A stretch of 64,000 bases of DNA from Hahella sp. HN01 (GTDB taxonomy: Bacteria; Pseudomonadota; Gammaproteobacteria; Pseudomonadales; Oleiphilaceae): contig NZ_JAHMIN010000017.1 in the NCBI RefSeq assembly GCF_018986435.1, forward strand, positions 31,092 through 95,091. The letters are read 5' to 3'. The notes beneath the pieces are model-generated. The model worked only from the letters and a program-made list of their open reading frames with translations, ran no database searches and had not been told where the DNA came from. Below are positions 8,416-16,960 of this stretch, piece after piece. Position 1 is the stretch's first letter, and each line of letters starts with the position of its first letter. The position numbers were made by a program, and so were the translations under genes.

Positions 8416-9318
8416 ATGATCCGATCCCTGCATGCCCTCCGCGTTTTTCTGTCCGTCGCCAAACATTTGAACTTCGCCCAGGCCTCCGCCGAGTTGCATT
8501 TATCCGCATCGTCCGTGTCCCGACAGATAACTGAGCTGGAGAAAGAGCTGAATGTGGCGCTGTTCACCCGCAGTACGCGCATGGTGGCGTTAACCCAACA
8601 GGGTCAGCGTTTGTATGAAGAAGCGGCGCCGCTGGTCGTCTCGCTGGATGAAGTCAGTGATTGTCTGCGCCAGCAAAAAGAGGAAGTGGGAGGCAGAGTA
8701 AGTCTCTCCGCTCCCTGGTGGTTCGCGTCTTATTTTATCGCCCCTGCTCTGGCGGGCTTGAGGGACCACTACCCTGATCTCACGGTGATTCTGGATTGCG
8801 ATGACCGCGTCATCGATCCCAACGAGGGACTGCATGATATCTACGTTCGTTTCGGCAGGTTGAACGACTCCCGCCTGTTGGCGAAAAAGTTCGGCGCTTA
8901 CGAATTCTGGCTGATAGCCTCACCCCAATATATTGAGAAATACGGCGAACCCAAACACCCCAAAGACCTGCATGATCACCGGCTGCTCGCATACCGGTTT
9001 TCATCGCCTCACAGCAGCTGGATATTTGATGACGGCGCGTCGCAACAACGCATCGCCATGCAAAGCCCTTATCTGCTCACCAACAATACCGAAAGCATCC
9101 TGCACTGCGCGTTGAACCACGGCGGCATCGGCCTGCTGGCGGATCATGGCGTCCTGAATGCAGTGAAACGCGGCGAGTTGATACGCCTGATGCCCAACTA
9201 CGCCATCACGCCCAACCGATTTGAAAACGGCATGTATCTGGTTTACTCAAAAGACAAAGCGAAGATAAAACGCGTCAAAGCCGTTATTGATTACTTGGCG
9301 GAGCATTTGCGTAGTTAA
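8416..9318 (+). CDS. LysR-family transcriptional regulator
   Basis: This 300-residue LysR regulator has an N-terminal winged HTH (residues about 1-60; FAQASAELHLSASSVSRQIT) and a LysR substrate-binding domain from about residue 90. It belongs to the CrgA-like subgroup by overall look. It is divergent from the mdaB-like gene, so control of that reductase is the natural inference. The intergenic region holds AGATTA/TAATCT arms about 20 bp apart (8348-8379), a possible LysR-type site. The inducer is unknown. Confidence 0.9.
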   Translation: MIRSLHALRVFLSVAKHLNFAQASAELHLSASSVSRQITELEKELNVALFTRSTRMVALTQQGQRLYEEAAPLVVSLDEVSDCLRQQKEEVGGRVSLSAPWWFASYFIAPALAGLRDHYPDLTVILDCDDRVIDPNEGLHDIYVRFGRLNDSRLLAKKFGAYEFWLIASPQYIEKYGEPKHPKDLHDHRLLAYRFSSPHSSWIFDDGASQQRIAMQSPYLLTNNTESILHCALNHGGIGLLADHGVLNAVKRGELIRLMPNYAITPNRFENGMYLVYSKDKAKIKRVKAVIDYLAEHLRS

Positions 9319-9449
9319 GCGCGCATGATTGTCAGAAGACTATGGGGAGCCTGATACGCTTATGTATGGCGGTGTCTGAAAAACTTAAGTCAGGCGGCTT
9401 CCTGCCGCCAGTGTGAGTCCGTTCCGTTCTATTCTGCGCGAGAGAGCAA

Positions 9450-10745
9450 TCAATAAGGCAACGCAATCACACTCAATTCAGTCAGGTTGCCGCCAACATA
9501 GGCGCGACGTTCGAGGTTCACGTTGTAAATCTCTTGCGCAAAGCCCGCGTCCAGCAATATCCACTGTTCTTTATCATCGTATGCGGGTCCAAAATACTCA
9601 TTTAACTGTCCAGCGGTTACGCTATTTGCGTTCGCTATCTTCTTAGCGTTGGCCGTGGCGAGCTTCAACATATTCAAAAATTGGATAAAGGAAACTTCTC
9701 CCTGGAACCACTTTTGTCCCGACCAAACCTGCGACTGTGTCTCCGCAGCCCAGGAAGTCCATACCGGGAAGACATTACCCGCTCCATCCGTTGCATAAGT
9801 CGTCTGCCCTGGCGCGCCTAAATCGCCATATATGGCGGGAATATCCCCTTGAGCCTTATCGGAAAAGATTTGCGCATAGGTTTGCTTCGCGCTTTGGCCA
9901 GCTATCGCATTCATAAACAAAATTTGCATATGGCACTTTTTAAATTTTTCTCGGCTTTCCAGAATGCACCGCTTGTTCAGAAGAGTCACCACTGTCTGCT
10001 GCCGGATCTGTTGCGAGGAGGGGTCTTCCATAACGAACTTGGTCAAGTTTTGGTAGGTTCGAATTGCGACGCGGGTCAGATCGTTATCCTGCGAATTACC
10101 GCCAAATGGACGCGTCAACTTCGAGTCGGCCATATATGGTGTATTTCGAAAAGTGGCGAACGCTCCCTCAACGCCTGCATTCACGCCATTTCTATCTCCG
10201 GCGGAAGTATAAGGCTGAAAAAAGGCCAGCGAAGAATCTGTCGGCTTCGGCCCAGTGTGCGTATAAAGCCCAATTCCGCCTCCGGGTACGTTCTTTAAAT
10301 GTGCATGCGTATACCCCTGCCATCCTTGCATCTTGCACTTAGCGTCGCTCATGGGGGACCACTGATGATCCCAGTCTATCAAGCCAAGCCCGGTATCCTC
10401 CTCTAAATTCGCCCAGAAAATATTGCTGGTCACAGCGCCTGATCTGACCGTTTTCGGGCACCCTGCAGCTGAATCTGGTGCGCCAAAAAAGCTGATATGA
10501 AACCCTTCTTGCTCTATATCTTCAGTGGGCTCCCAGCCCACTTTTCCAATCTGGTTCACTTCGCCCTTGTAACTGAAAATGTTGCGGAGCTTTTCTTCTG
10601 CGTTGGCCATAGGGGCCGCCAATGAATGAGCTAACACCGCACAGATTAAAACGAGTTTGGATTTAGAAGGCATCAGCATGCCTGATTTGAGCTTGGCATC
10701 CTGACTACCGAGATATTGGGACGCAATACACTTGTACATTTTCAT
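9450..10745 (-). CDS. Exported protein of unknown function
   Basis: This protein of about 430 residues has a Sec signal peptide. The hydrophobic stretch KLVLICAVLAHSLAAPMANA ends about residue 49 counted from the upstream start, or about residue 27 from the internal ATG at 10679. An AAGG site lies 5 nt before the upstream ATG, so the start is undecided. The mature part is rich in Gly, Asn, Trp and aromatic residues and has a few Cys (AGCPK, NKRC, KKCH). I recognise no catalytic motif. It is convergent with the LysR gene and monocistronic. A secreted or periplasmic enzyme or binding protein is possible, but no function can be assigned. Confidence 0.7.
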   Translation of the reverse strand: MKMYKCIASQYLGSQDAKLKSGMLMPSKSKLVLICAVLAHSLAAPMANAEEKLRNIFSYKGEVNQIGKVGWEPTEDIEQEGFHISFFGAPDSAAGCPKTVRSGAVTSNIFWANLEEDTGLGLIDWDHQWSPMSDAKCKMQGWQGYTHAHLKNVPGGGIGLYTHTGPKPTDSSLAFFQPYTSAGDRNGVNAGVEGAFATFRNTPYMADSKLTRPFGGNSQDNDLTRVAIRTYQNLTKFVMEDPSSQQIRQQTVVTLLNKRCILESREKFKKCHMQILFMNAIAGQSAKQTYAQIFSDKAQGDIPAIYGDLGAPGQTTYATDGAGNVFPVWTSWAAETQSQVWSGQKWFQGEVSFIQFLNMLKLATANAKKIANANSVTAGQLNEYFGPAYDDKEQWILLDAGFAQEIYNVNLERRAYVGGNLTELSVIALPY

Positions 10746-10929
10746 AACTACCTTGTTGCCTGTTCAGGTTATTTAAGCCGCGGCATTATATGGAGAGTCT
10801 CAGACTAAAACAGGTTTCGTTGAGAGAAGTATGCGATGCTACAGGATTGTACGGTGCGTTGAAGTGGGCGTGATAGAAAACTATGACTACCCTGTTTCTT
10901 CATAGGCTCTGTTTTGAGGCGTAGTCAAA

Positions 10930-11667
10930 ATGAAATCTTATCCCTTACTTCGTGCATTGGCTTTATTCGCACTCTCTATTTTGGCGTTAGCTCCGATCAT
11001 TGCCCTGCTCTCCTACGCCTTTGTGGAGTTGGGCTTGCTTTCCTGCGCGATGGTTAGCGCGGTATTGAGCGCGCACTATTACTGCAAAGTCAGTGGAAAG
11101 CCTCTCGCCAAGGCGGAACTCGGCGCCTTCGCAGCACTTGGCGCTGGTTATTGCCTGTTATTAGAAGCCTGCGCTTATTTTATCTTTCAGGCGTCAGACC
11201 AAACATTGAACTCCGAACGGCTGATCGCCTACGGGCTAGTCGCCTATCTGATATATCTGGTCACTATTATTTTCTGCGCCCGCATATTCAAGCACCCAAA
11301 TCAGCAGAACAGGCCGGCCAGCCTTCTTCCCCGCACTCTCATTGATCGCTGGATAGAGCGCCTCAGCAAGCCGCTCGATACACTGAGCAATGACGAACTC
11401 ATACTGAAGATTGCAGGATCTCCATCGGGAAGGATAAAAGGTTTTATACTTGGCGCTGCGTTTATGTGGCTGCTGATCAATCTATTTTTCCCGGTAAGCA
11501 ATCACGTCAGCGCCATCATCAGCATGCTTCTATTGAGCTTACTGGCGCTTCTGTTGATATCCGCGCTGAGCAAAAGAAACTTGTTATTGGAAGAAATGAG
11601 AAAGAGGCTGAATAGCGAGTCTGATAGCCCATCGTCCAAACCATCATCGACACAATACACGCCATGA
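10930..11667 (+). CDS. Six-helix inner-membrane protein, unknown
   Basis: This 245-residue membrane protein has four hydrophobic segments in the N-terminal half (about 7-29, 31-50, 63-85, 98-118). A polar cytoplasmic stretch (about 125-165, containing DRWIERLSKP and a short acidic helix) follows, then two more helices (about 170-190 and 192-213) and a charged, Ser-rich tail. The N-terminal half loosely resembles the ABZJ_00895 group of small four-helix proteins (weak call). Its stop overlaps the start of the receiver-domain gene by 4 bp (ATGA), so the two are translationally coupled and probably act together. Confidence 0.65.
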   Translation: MKSYPLLRALALFALSILALAPIIALLSYAFVELGLLSCAMVSAVLSAHYYCKVSGKPLAKAELGAFAALGAGYCLLLEACAYFIFQASDQTLNSERLIAYGLVAYLIYLVTIIFCARIFKHPNQQNRPASLLPRTLIDRWIERLSKPLDTLSNDELILKIAGSPSGRIKGFILGAAFMWLLINLFFPVSNHVSAIISMLLLSLLALLLISALSKRNLLLEEMRKRLNSESDSPSSKPSSTQYTP

Positions 11668-12020
11668 AAACCCGCATACTTTATATCGAAAATCATCCCG
11701 TCTTCGCGGCCACGGCGCAGGATGTTTTTTTGTCGGATTGTGAGATTACCGTGAGGCCTGACAAGATATCCGCCATGACCGCGTTGGAGTCAAACAGCTT
11801 TGATTTAGCGTTGATTGATTTCGATCTGGATGACTGTAAAGGCGATGAAGTGACGCGGGAGATTCGTGTGCGCTTTCCCCAGTTAAAAATTATCGCGGTT
11901 TCATCTCATGCGCAGGGTAACGCAAAAATTCAGGAAGCAGGCGCTGCGGCTATTTGCGGGAAAATGGAGTTCAGTAAAATCAGAGAAACGATAGAGAGGG
12001 CTTTAGAACGCCCAATATGA
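11664..12020 (+). CDS. Single-domain response regulator (receiver only)
   Basis: This 118-residue CheY-like receiver has no output domain. The phospho-acceptor is D52 (LALIDFDLDD), the acidic pocket is E9-N10 rather than the usual Asp pair, and the conserved Lys follows in ICGKMEF. The TLIVDD-type start is replaced by ILYIENHP. It overlaps the upstream membrane-protein gene by 4 bp, and no histidine kinase is nearby. Phosphorylation by a remote kinase, or a phosphorylation-independent role with the membrane partner, are both possible. Confidence 0.85.
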   Translation: MKTRILYIENHPVFAATAQDVFLSDCEITVRPDKISAMTALESNSFDLALIDFDLDDCKGDEVTREIRVRFPQLKIIAVSSHAQGNAKIQEAGAAAICGKMEFSKIRETIERALERPI

Positions 12021-12022
12021 GC

Positions 12023-12063
12023 GGCGAAGGGAAGCGCCACATTCAGTCGTGCTTCCCTTCGCC
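12023..12063. terminator. Bidirectional stem between convergent genes
   Basis: GGCGAAGGGAAGC and GCTTCCCTTCGCC form a perfect 13-bp stem with a 15-nt loop. It sits between the receiver gene (+) and a small exported-protein gene (-). It lacks a long T-run on either side but is well placed to end both transcripts. Confidence 0.65.
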
Positions 12064-12073
12064 CTATTGCCCA

Positions 12074-12463
12074 TCAGGCTCTGCGCTTAAGCAGACCGAA
12101 GGCGACAATCACCACCAGCAGCAGCGCGATGCCATAGTGATTCCACAGGTTGCGCTTGCGGTCGCTCAGGGAGTACTTGGCGGAAAACTCCGTCAGGTCA
12201 GACTCGTCGATATCCGCGACGGAGAACAAGTTCAGGTTCACCGCCATCATCTTGCAGTCCCACGTCCAGATATCCGCGCCGAACAGGCCGAAACGCTTAC
12301 AGGCGTAACCTAGCGAGTAACCTTCTTCATATTGCGGAGCGCCTTCGATTTCAAAAATCTCGTCGCCCGTGTTGAAGAACATGGGGATGCCTTTTGCGTA
12401 GGAAAGAGATGGAGCCAGCATCAAGGTCGCCAGCATGACCAGAGTCAATTTCAACTTTTTCAT
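12074..12463 (-). CDS. Small exported, membrane-anchored protein, unknown
   Basis: This 129-residue protein has an N-terminal signal sequence (KLTLVMLATLMLAPSLSYAK, cleavage about residue 23). The short extracytoplasmic domain holds two Cys (GYACKRFG, WDCKMM) that could pair. A C-terminal membrane helix (about 107-125) ends in KRR. The topology is a type I anchored periplasmic domain. No family is recognised. It stands alone and is convergent with the receiver gene. Confidence 0.65.
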   Translation of the reverse strand: MKKLKLTLVMLATLMLAPSLSYAKGIPMFFNTGDEIFEIEGAPQYEEGYSLGYACKRFGLFGADIWTWDCKMMAVNLNLFSVADIDESDLTEFSAKYSLSDRKRNLWNHYGIALLLVVIVAFGLLKRRA

Positions 12464-12847
12464 TTTAATTTCTTTGTACGTTAGCCAATGTCGTAAGTAT
12501 ATTTTTTATGCAAGAAAAATGAGGGGTTACAAATATCCGTCTTGTCGGGTTACCTCCTTGTATTTTGGATGAAGAGTGACCGGCTTAGCGCCGGCGACGA
12601 CGCTCGTAAAAGTTCGGCTTGAGCGTCTAGATATCAAAAAATGCAGCGAACGCGTGCATAACGTCCGAAAAATCCGGGGCATCTTAGCACAGGAGGATTA
12701 ATTTCCCCTATAAACGACTGGAAAGTTTTTACGCAATTTAACGACGTGGTTTTTCGGCGGATTGAGAGGCGCCGCCTCTCATTACTGAACAGCTGAGAGC
12801 AGAACGGCAAGTAAGGAAAAAGAGGTAATCAATGGTTACGCAGATGT
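12464..12847. other. 384-bp intergenic region
   Basis: No coding frame is convincing here. It holds the promoter region of the small exported protein (AT-rich near 12495-12530) and short GC stems near 12590-12605 and 12764-12780 (GAGAGGC-GCC-GCCTCTC). The latter may end the transcript of the small membrane protein that follows on the minus strand. I see no RNA gene. Confidence 0.4.
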
Positions 12848-13066
12848 TTAATTACCGGTTAGCTTGATGTCGAAAACGCCATAACCAATCAGCGCCAGCC
12901 CCGAAAGCATAATAACGACGTCTCTTGCGCTATCTTTCCCACCGGCGACGAACTTATCGCCCATGATGCTCTTCACCGTAAACAGGTCGGACGCCCCCCA
13001 CATGAAAAGGATTCCACCCAGAACAATCATGGAGAAAGCAAACAGTCTTCGAAGAATAACGCCCAT
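12848..13066 (-). CDS. Small two-helix membrane protein
   Basis: This 72-residue protein has two hydrophobic helices (about residues 6-24 and 46-65) with an extracytoplasmic loop. A longer GTG frame reaches 13096. I chose ATG 13066 because GGGAG lies 7 nt upstream. The function is unknown. It is co-oriented with the sigma-54 activator gene upstream (75 bp), so read-through is possible. Confidence 0.6.
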   Translation of the reverse strand: MGVILRRLFAFSMIVLGGILFMWGASDLFTVKSIMGDKFVAGGKDSARDVVIMLSGLALIGYGVFDIKLTGN

Positions 13067-13141
13067 TTTTATACTCCCTTTTTCATCGACGCACACAGGC
13101 CCTGATGTGTCGACAGGCTATCGGCGGGGCGTGGCCGGCCC

Positions 13142-14458
13142 CTATTTCAACGTCCTGATTTTCCGATATAACGTTCTTTCGCTAACGCCCAGCGCTTTGG
13201 CCAGGGACGCATTATCGCCCTGATGTCGCTCAAGCGCCTGTTGCAAGTAGCAAAGCTCAGCTTCTTCCAAGGTCAGAAGCTTCTCTTCCGCAGCCGCGAT
13301 AAGCGGGCGGTTATCCGTCGTCGCCTCGTCATCAAGCTGCAGGTGAGAGGCTTCGATTTCCGCGCCGTCACAGAGCAGAATCGCCCTTTCAATCCGGTTG
13401 CGCAACTCCCGGATGTTACCGGGAAAGCATTGTCGTCGCAGCCAATGCTCCGCATTTTCTGCGAAGTTAAGAATACGTTGTTTGCTGAGACTGTCGAGAA
13501 GGTGTCGAGCCAGATGAAGCACATCGTCGCCGCGTTCGCGCAACGCCGGCAAGCGCACAGGAAAAGGACTGATGCGATAGTACAGATCCTGACGAAAACG
13601 CCCTTCCCGCACCAGTTCCTGTAACGGCTGATGCGTGGCGCAGACCAGGCGAAAGTCCGCTTGTTTCGGCGTCACCCCACCGACCGGCCGATAGGCGCCG
13701 GATTCCAGCAGACGCAGCAGCTTAACCTGCATACTCAGAGGAATATCGCCCACTTCATCCAGAAACAGCGTACCACCCGCTGCGGCTTCCACCAGTCCCA
13801 TCTTGCGGTGCGTCGCGCCGGTGAAAGCGCCCTTCTCATGGCCGAACAACTCGCTTTCAAACAAACTGTCGGTCAATCCGGAGCACTCTACGGTGACGAA
13901 GGGTTTGCTTGCGCGAGGGCTGCGTTCATGCAGGTATTCCGCCGCCAGTTCCTTGCCGGTTCCCGACTCCCCCAACAGCAGCACGCTGATATCCGCAGGC
14001 GCAGCGCGACTGAGCAGCTCCAGCATATGCGTGTACGCGTTACTGAATCCAATCATGCGCCGTTCGCTGCGCTCCCTGCGGCCAGGATGCGCCGGCTGCA
14101 TGATCTCGACATAGAAGCGAATTTCGCCTTCTTCATCGCGAATCGGACTGAGCTCCACATCCACATGCTCGCGCCCCTTCGGCGTGTTGTGAATATGCAG
14201 CATGCGCTGCCGTCGTCCGCTCTCCTGGCACTGACGCAAGGGGCAGGTCTCCCCCGCCTGATCGCAAGGCACGGAATAGCCATGGGACACTTCATAACAA
14301 TGGCGATTGAGCAGCGCGCCGTCCTGTTGAAAGGTGCGGCGATAGGCGTCATTGGCGGCGCGGATACGGTATTCGCGATCCAGCAACACAGCGGGCGCAG
14401 GAATCGCTTCCAGCATAGAGCTGATAGCGGGGAGTGTGGGATAAGAGGACTCTGTCAT
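13142..14458 (-). CDS. Sigma-54 activator with Cys-rich PAS domain, likely cyd regulator
   Basis: This 438-residue bacterial enhancer-binding protein has an N-terminal PAS-type sensor (about 10-125) containing C54, C65, C72 and C77 in the pattern HCYEVSHGYSVPC...ETCPLRQC. That spacing suggests metal, Fe-S or redox sensing. The central AAA+ domain has Walker A GESGTGKE (163-170), the sigma-54 contact loop GAFTGA (200-205) and Walker B LFLDEVGD (221-228). A Fis-type HTH occupies about 415-438. It is divergent from the cytochrome bd operon, which has a -24/-12 promoter, so it most likely activates bd oxidase in response to a respiratory or redox signal. The ligand is unproven. Confidence 0.93.
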   Translation of the reverse strand: MTESSYPTLPAISSMLEAIPAPAVLLDREYRIRAANDAYRRTFQQDGALLNRHCYEVSHGYSVPCDQAGETCPLRQCQESGRRQRMLHIHNTPKGREHVDVELSPIRDEEGEIRFYVEIMQPAHPGRRERSERRMIGFSNAYTHMLELLSRAAPADISVLLLGESGTGKELAAEYLHERSPRASKPFVTVECSGLTDSLFESELFGHEKGAFTGATHRKMGLVEAAAGGTLFLDEVGDIPLSMQVKLLRLLESGAYRPVGGVTPKQADFRLVCATHQPLQELVREGRFRQDLYYRISPFPVRLPALRERGDDVLHLARHLLDSLSKQRILNFAENAEHWLRRQCFPGNIRELRNRIERAILLCDGAEIEASHLQLDDEATTDNRPLIAAAEEKLLTLEEAELCYLQQALERHQGDNASLAKALGVSERTLYRKIRTLK

Positions 14459-14474
14459 AACAGACCGCCATTTA

Positions 14475-14491
14475 TGTCATAACTCATGACA
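14475..14491. promoter_or_regulatory. Dyad TGTCAT-N5-ATGACA, candidate enhancer site
   Basis: A perfect inverted repeat (TGTCAT, AACTC, ATGACA) lies 17 bp upstream of the activator start and about 90-100 bp upstream of the sigma-54 promoter of the cyd operon. That is the usual distance for an upstream activating sequence. It could serve both activation of cyd and autoregulation. Confidence 0.6.
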
Positions 14492-14577
14492 AATATGGCG
14501 CGACATCACCATAAAGTAAAGCGGCGCAGCCCCTGTTTTTGCTTCTATCTCCGCGGAATACAAGACATTCCCGCCTC

Positions 14578-14593
14578 TGGCCCGCCGCTTGCT
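14578..14593 (+). promoter_or_regulatory. Sigma-54 (-24/-12) promoter of the cyd operon
   Basis: TGGCCCGCCGCTTGCT matches the RpoN consensus TGGCACG-N4-TTGCA, with GG and GC at the required spacing. Predicted transcription starts about 12 nt after the -12 element, near 14604, leaving a leader of about 40 nt before ATG 14646. It is paired with the divergent AAA+ activator. Confidence 0.75.
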
Positions 14594-14645
14594 CAATCCT
14601 CATCGCAGACCACAAAAACCTTTACCCCAAATTCGACGACTAACC

Positions 14646-15179
14646 ATGGCCAGAGTGAAACAATGGATTTACGGCGACCGACTCAGCTACCTGCTGTTCG
14701 AGCCCATCTCACGGCGCAGCGCTCTGATCGACGCCCTTCCCGCGCTTTCGGACAGCTACCGGAGCTTTCTGACCAGCAAGGGGCTCAGTAATCAATATCT
14801 GCTGTATACCACCGCGGAAACATCGGATGTTTCTGATATTGCAGGACTACGCATTGCGCCGACGTCAGGGGAGCGATTACCCCAGAGTCTGCCTTTGGGG
14901 GAAACCATTTTATGGACCTTGCCTGACGCAGCCGGTGAGTATTGCGGATTTCGTTGTGAGGGATTCGCCTTCACCGGCCAGTGGTTTTCTCCTGGCGCCC
15001 TGCATTACTTAACAACAGTAAAGGAACCTTCTCCTGCGTTGTTGCAGTCCCTGCTGGAACTGGCGGACGACACCATAGTCTACCCCGGTCGCATCGTCGG
15101 CGGACAACGCATCACCAGCCTCGGTCAGGAGAAGGCGATTGCGGCGCGGGAGACGTCAGGGAGATCCCGCAATGCCTGA
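14646..15179 (+). CDS. Degenerate metallo-beta-lactamase-fold protein heading the cyd operon
   Basis: This 177-residue protein aligns by eye with the ETHE1/glyoxalase-II family: the YLLFEP...ALIDALP start, the GL...YLLYTT core, FTG, the DDTIVYPG segment, and the ITSLGQEK ending. Every metal-ligand position appears lost. The THxHxDH motif reads TTAETSD (T56, E58, S60, D61), FTGD reads FTGQ (Q112), and YPGH reads YPGR (R149). It is therefore probably a pseudoenzyme with a binding or assembly role. I use ATG 14646; an upstream in-frame start at 14589 would lie before the predicted transcript start. It overlaps the next gene by 8 nt, so it is part of the operon. Confidence 0.75.
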   Translation: MARVKQWIYGDRLSYLLFEPISRRSALIDALPALSDSYRSFLTSKGLSNQYLLYTTAETSDVSDIAGLRIAPTSGERLPQSLPLGETILWTLPDAAGEYCGFRCEGFAFTGQWFSPGALHYLTTVKEPSPALLQSLLELADDTIVYPGRIVGGQRITSLGQEKAIAARETSGRSRNA

Positions 15180-15369
15180 GCGCAAGTCCATCTTTTCCAT
15201 TCCTCTGGTGCGCGAGCTCAGTCTGTTTCTGCTGCTCAAACTGATTCTGATTTTCGCCATCAAGGCGGCCTACTTCTCTGATCCTGTGGATTTATCCCAT
15301 CCAGAGGAAAGCATTTCCAAGCAGTTCGGCGTTATTCCTACTCAATCGGAGGATCACTATGATCAGTGA
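15172..15369 (+). CDS. cydP: CydP-like small subunit of cytochrome bd
   Basis: This 65-residue protein has one membrane helix ([20 protein letters not shown], about residues 12-31) followed by the AYFSDPV element typical of the putative cytochrome oxidase small subunit CydP, then a polar tail. ATG 15172 overlaps the previous stop, and its own end overlaps the cydA start by 11 nt, so translation is coupled through all three genes. It probably binds the bd oxidase in the inner membrane. Confidence 0.8.
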   Translation: MPERKSIFSIPLVRELSLFLLLKLILIFAIKAAYFSDPVDLSHPEESISKQFGVIPTQSEDHYDQ

Positions 15370-16933
15370 AAACGTGGTGGACCTGTCGCGGCTCCAGTTC
15401 GCGATCACCGCCTTCTACCATTTTCTGTTCGTGCCTTTAACCCTAGGACTGGCGTTTCTTCTCGCCATCATGGAGTCGGCTTATGTGATGACCGGCAAGC
15501 AGGTCTATCAGGACATGGTCAAGTTCTGGGGCAAACTGTTCGGCATCAACTTCGCGCTCGGCGTCACCACCGGTCTTACGATGGAGTTTCAGTTCGGCGC
15601 CAACTGGGCCTATTACTCTCATTATGTCGGCGATATCTTTGGCGCGCCGCTGGCCATTGAGGGGCTGATGGCGTTCTTCCTGGAGTCCACTTTCATCGGC
15701 CTGTTCTTCTTCGGTTGGGACCGCCTCAGCAAGGTCCAGCATCTGGCGGTCACCTGGCTGGTGGCGATTGGCTCCAACCTGTCCGCACTGTGGATTCTCA
15801 TCGCCAATGGCTGGATGCAGAATCCGGTCGGCGCCGAATTCAATTATCAAACCATGCGCATGGAAATGGTCAGTTTCAGCGAACTGATTTTCAACCCGGT
15901 GGCGCAGGTGAAATTCGTTCACACCGTCTCCGCCGGTTATGTCACTGGAGCCATGTTCGTGCTGGGGATTTCTTCCTACTATCTGTTGAAAAAGCGCGAC
16001 CTTCCCTTCGCACGGCGCTCCTTCGCCATCGCCGCCAGTTTTGGCTTCGCGTCCATACTCTCCGTCATCGTGCTTGGCGACGAGTCAGGCTACGAGTTGG
16101 GCGATGTGCAACGCACCAAGCTTGCGGCCATTGAAGCGGAATGGGAAACGGTGGAACCGCCGGCGGCTTTTACGCTTTTCGGCATTCCCGACAGCGAAAA
16201 CATGAAAACGGATTACGCGCTCAAAGTACCCGGCGCCCTGGGCCTGATCGCGACCCGCTCCATTGACGAAGAAGTCACTGGCATCAAAGATCTGATCGTA
16301 GAGCATGAAGAGCGCATTCGCCGCGGTATGCAGGCCTATGCGCTGCTGCAGAAACTCAAAGGCGGCGACCAGTCTGCGCAAACGCTGTCAACCTTCGACG
16401 CCCTGAAAAAAGACCTTGGCTACGGGCTGCTGCTAAAGAAATACACGGACAATGTGGTGGATGCGAGCGAAGCGCAGATCAAGCAGGCGGCGCACGGCAC
16501 CATTCCCTCCGTGGGTCCCATGTTCTGGACATTCCGCATCATGGTCGGCCTGGGGTTCGCCATGCTGATTCTGATCGGACTGGCGTTCTATCACAGCTCC
16601 CGCCATAGCGTGGAGCGTCAGCGCTGGCTGCTGAAGGCGCTGCTGTTCGCCATTCCCCTGCCCTGGATCTCTTCTGAGATGGGCTGGTTCGTCGCCGAGT
16701 TCGGGCGTCAGCCCTGGTCCATCGGTGAGGTGCTGCCGACCTACTTATCCGCCTCCACGCGTACAGCAGCGGATTTGTACATGAGTCTGGCCGGTTTCAT
16801 CGGGTTCTACACCCTGTTGCTGGTGGCGGAAATGTACCTGATGTTTCGCTATGCGCGCCTGGGTCCCTCCAGTCTGCACACCGGGCGTTACGACCTCGAA
16901 CAATCGGCCGCCTCCGCAGCCGCCAACGCCTAA
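15359..16933 (+). CDS. cydA: Cytochrome bd ubiquinol oxidase subunit I (CydA)
   Basis: This 524-residue subunit holds hemes b558, b595 and d and the quinol site. The first helix contains the His of [16 protein letters not shown] second heme ligand is in [10 protein letters not shown]. The [12 protein letters not shown] motif opens a full-length Q-loop, so this is the long-Q-loop E. coli type, not the short cyanide-insensitive type. About nine membrane helices are expected, and length equals the family norm. GGAGG precedes ATG by 5 nt. It reduces O2 to water at high affinity without pumping protons. Confidence 0.97.
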   Translation: MISENVVDLSRLQFAITAFYHFLFVPLTLGLAFLLAIMESAYVMTGKQVYQDMVKFWGKLFGINFALGVTTGLTMEFQFGANWAYYSHYVGDIFGAPLAIEGLMAFFLESTFIGLFFFGWDRLSKVQHLAVTWLVAIGSNLSALWILIANGWMQNPVGAEFNYQTMRMEMVSFSELIFNPVAQVKFVHTVSAGYVTGAMFVLGISSYYLLKKRDLPFARRSFAIAASFGFASILSVIVLGDESGYELGDVQRTKLAAIEAEWETVEPPAAFTLFGIPDSENMKTDYALKVPGALGLIATRSIDEEVTGIKDLIVEHEERIRRGMQAYALLQKLKGGDQSAQTLSTFDALKKDLGYGLLLKKYTDNVVDASEAQIKQAAHGTIPSVGPMFWTFRIMVGLGFAMLILIGLAFYHSSRHSVERQRWLLKALLFAIPLPWISSEMGWFVAEFGRQPWSIGEVLPTYLSASTRTAADLYMSLAGFIGFYTLLLVAEMYLMFRYARLGPSSLHTGRYDLEQSAASAAANA

Positions 16934-16960
16934 GCCCTTACGGATATCAGGAGTCAAAGT

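Noticed and set aside
13631..14482. 283-codon plus-strand frame opposite the sigma-54 activator
   Set aside because: The activator has Walker A, GAFTGA and HTH motifs in the other strand. The plus product has no coherent domain.
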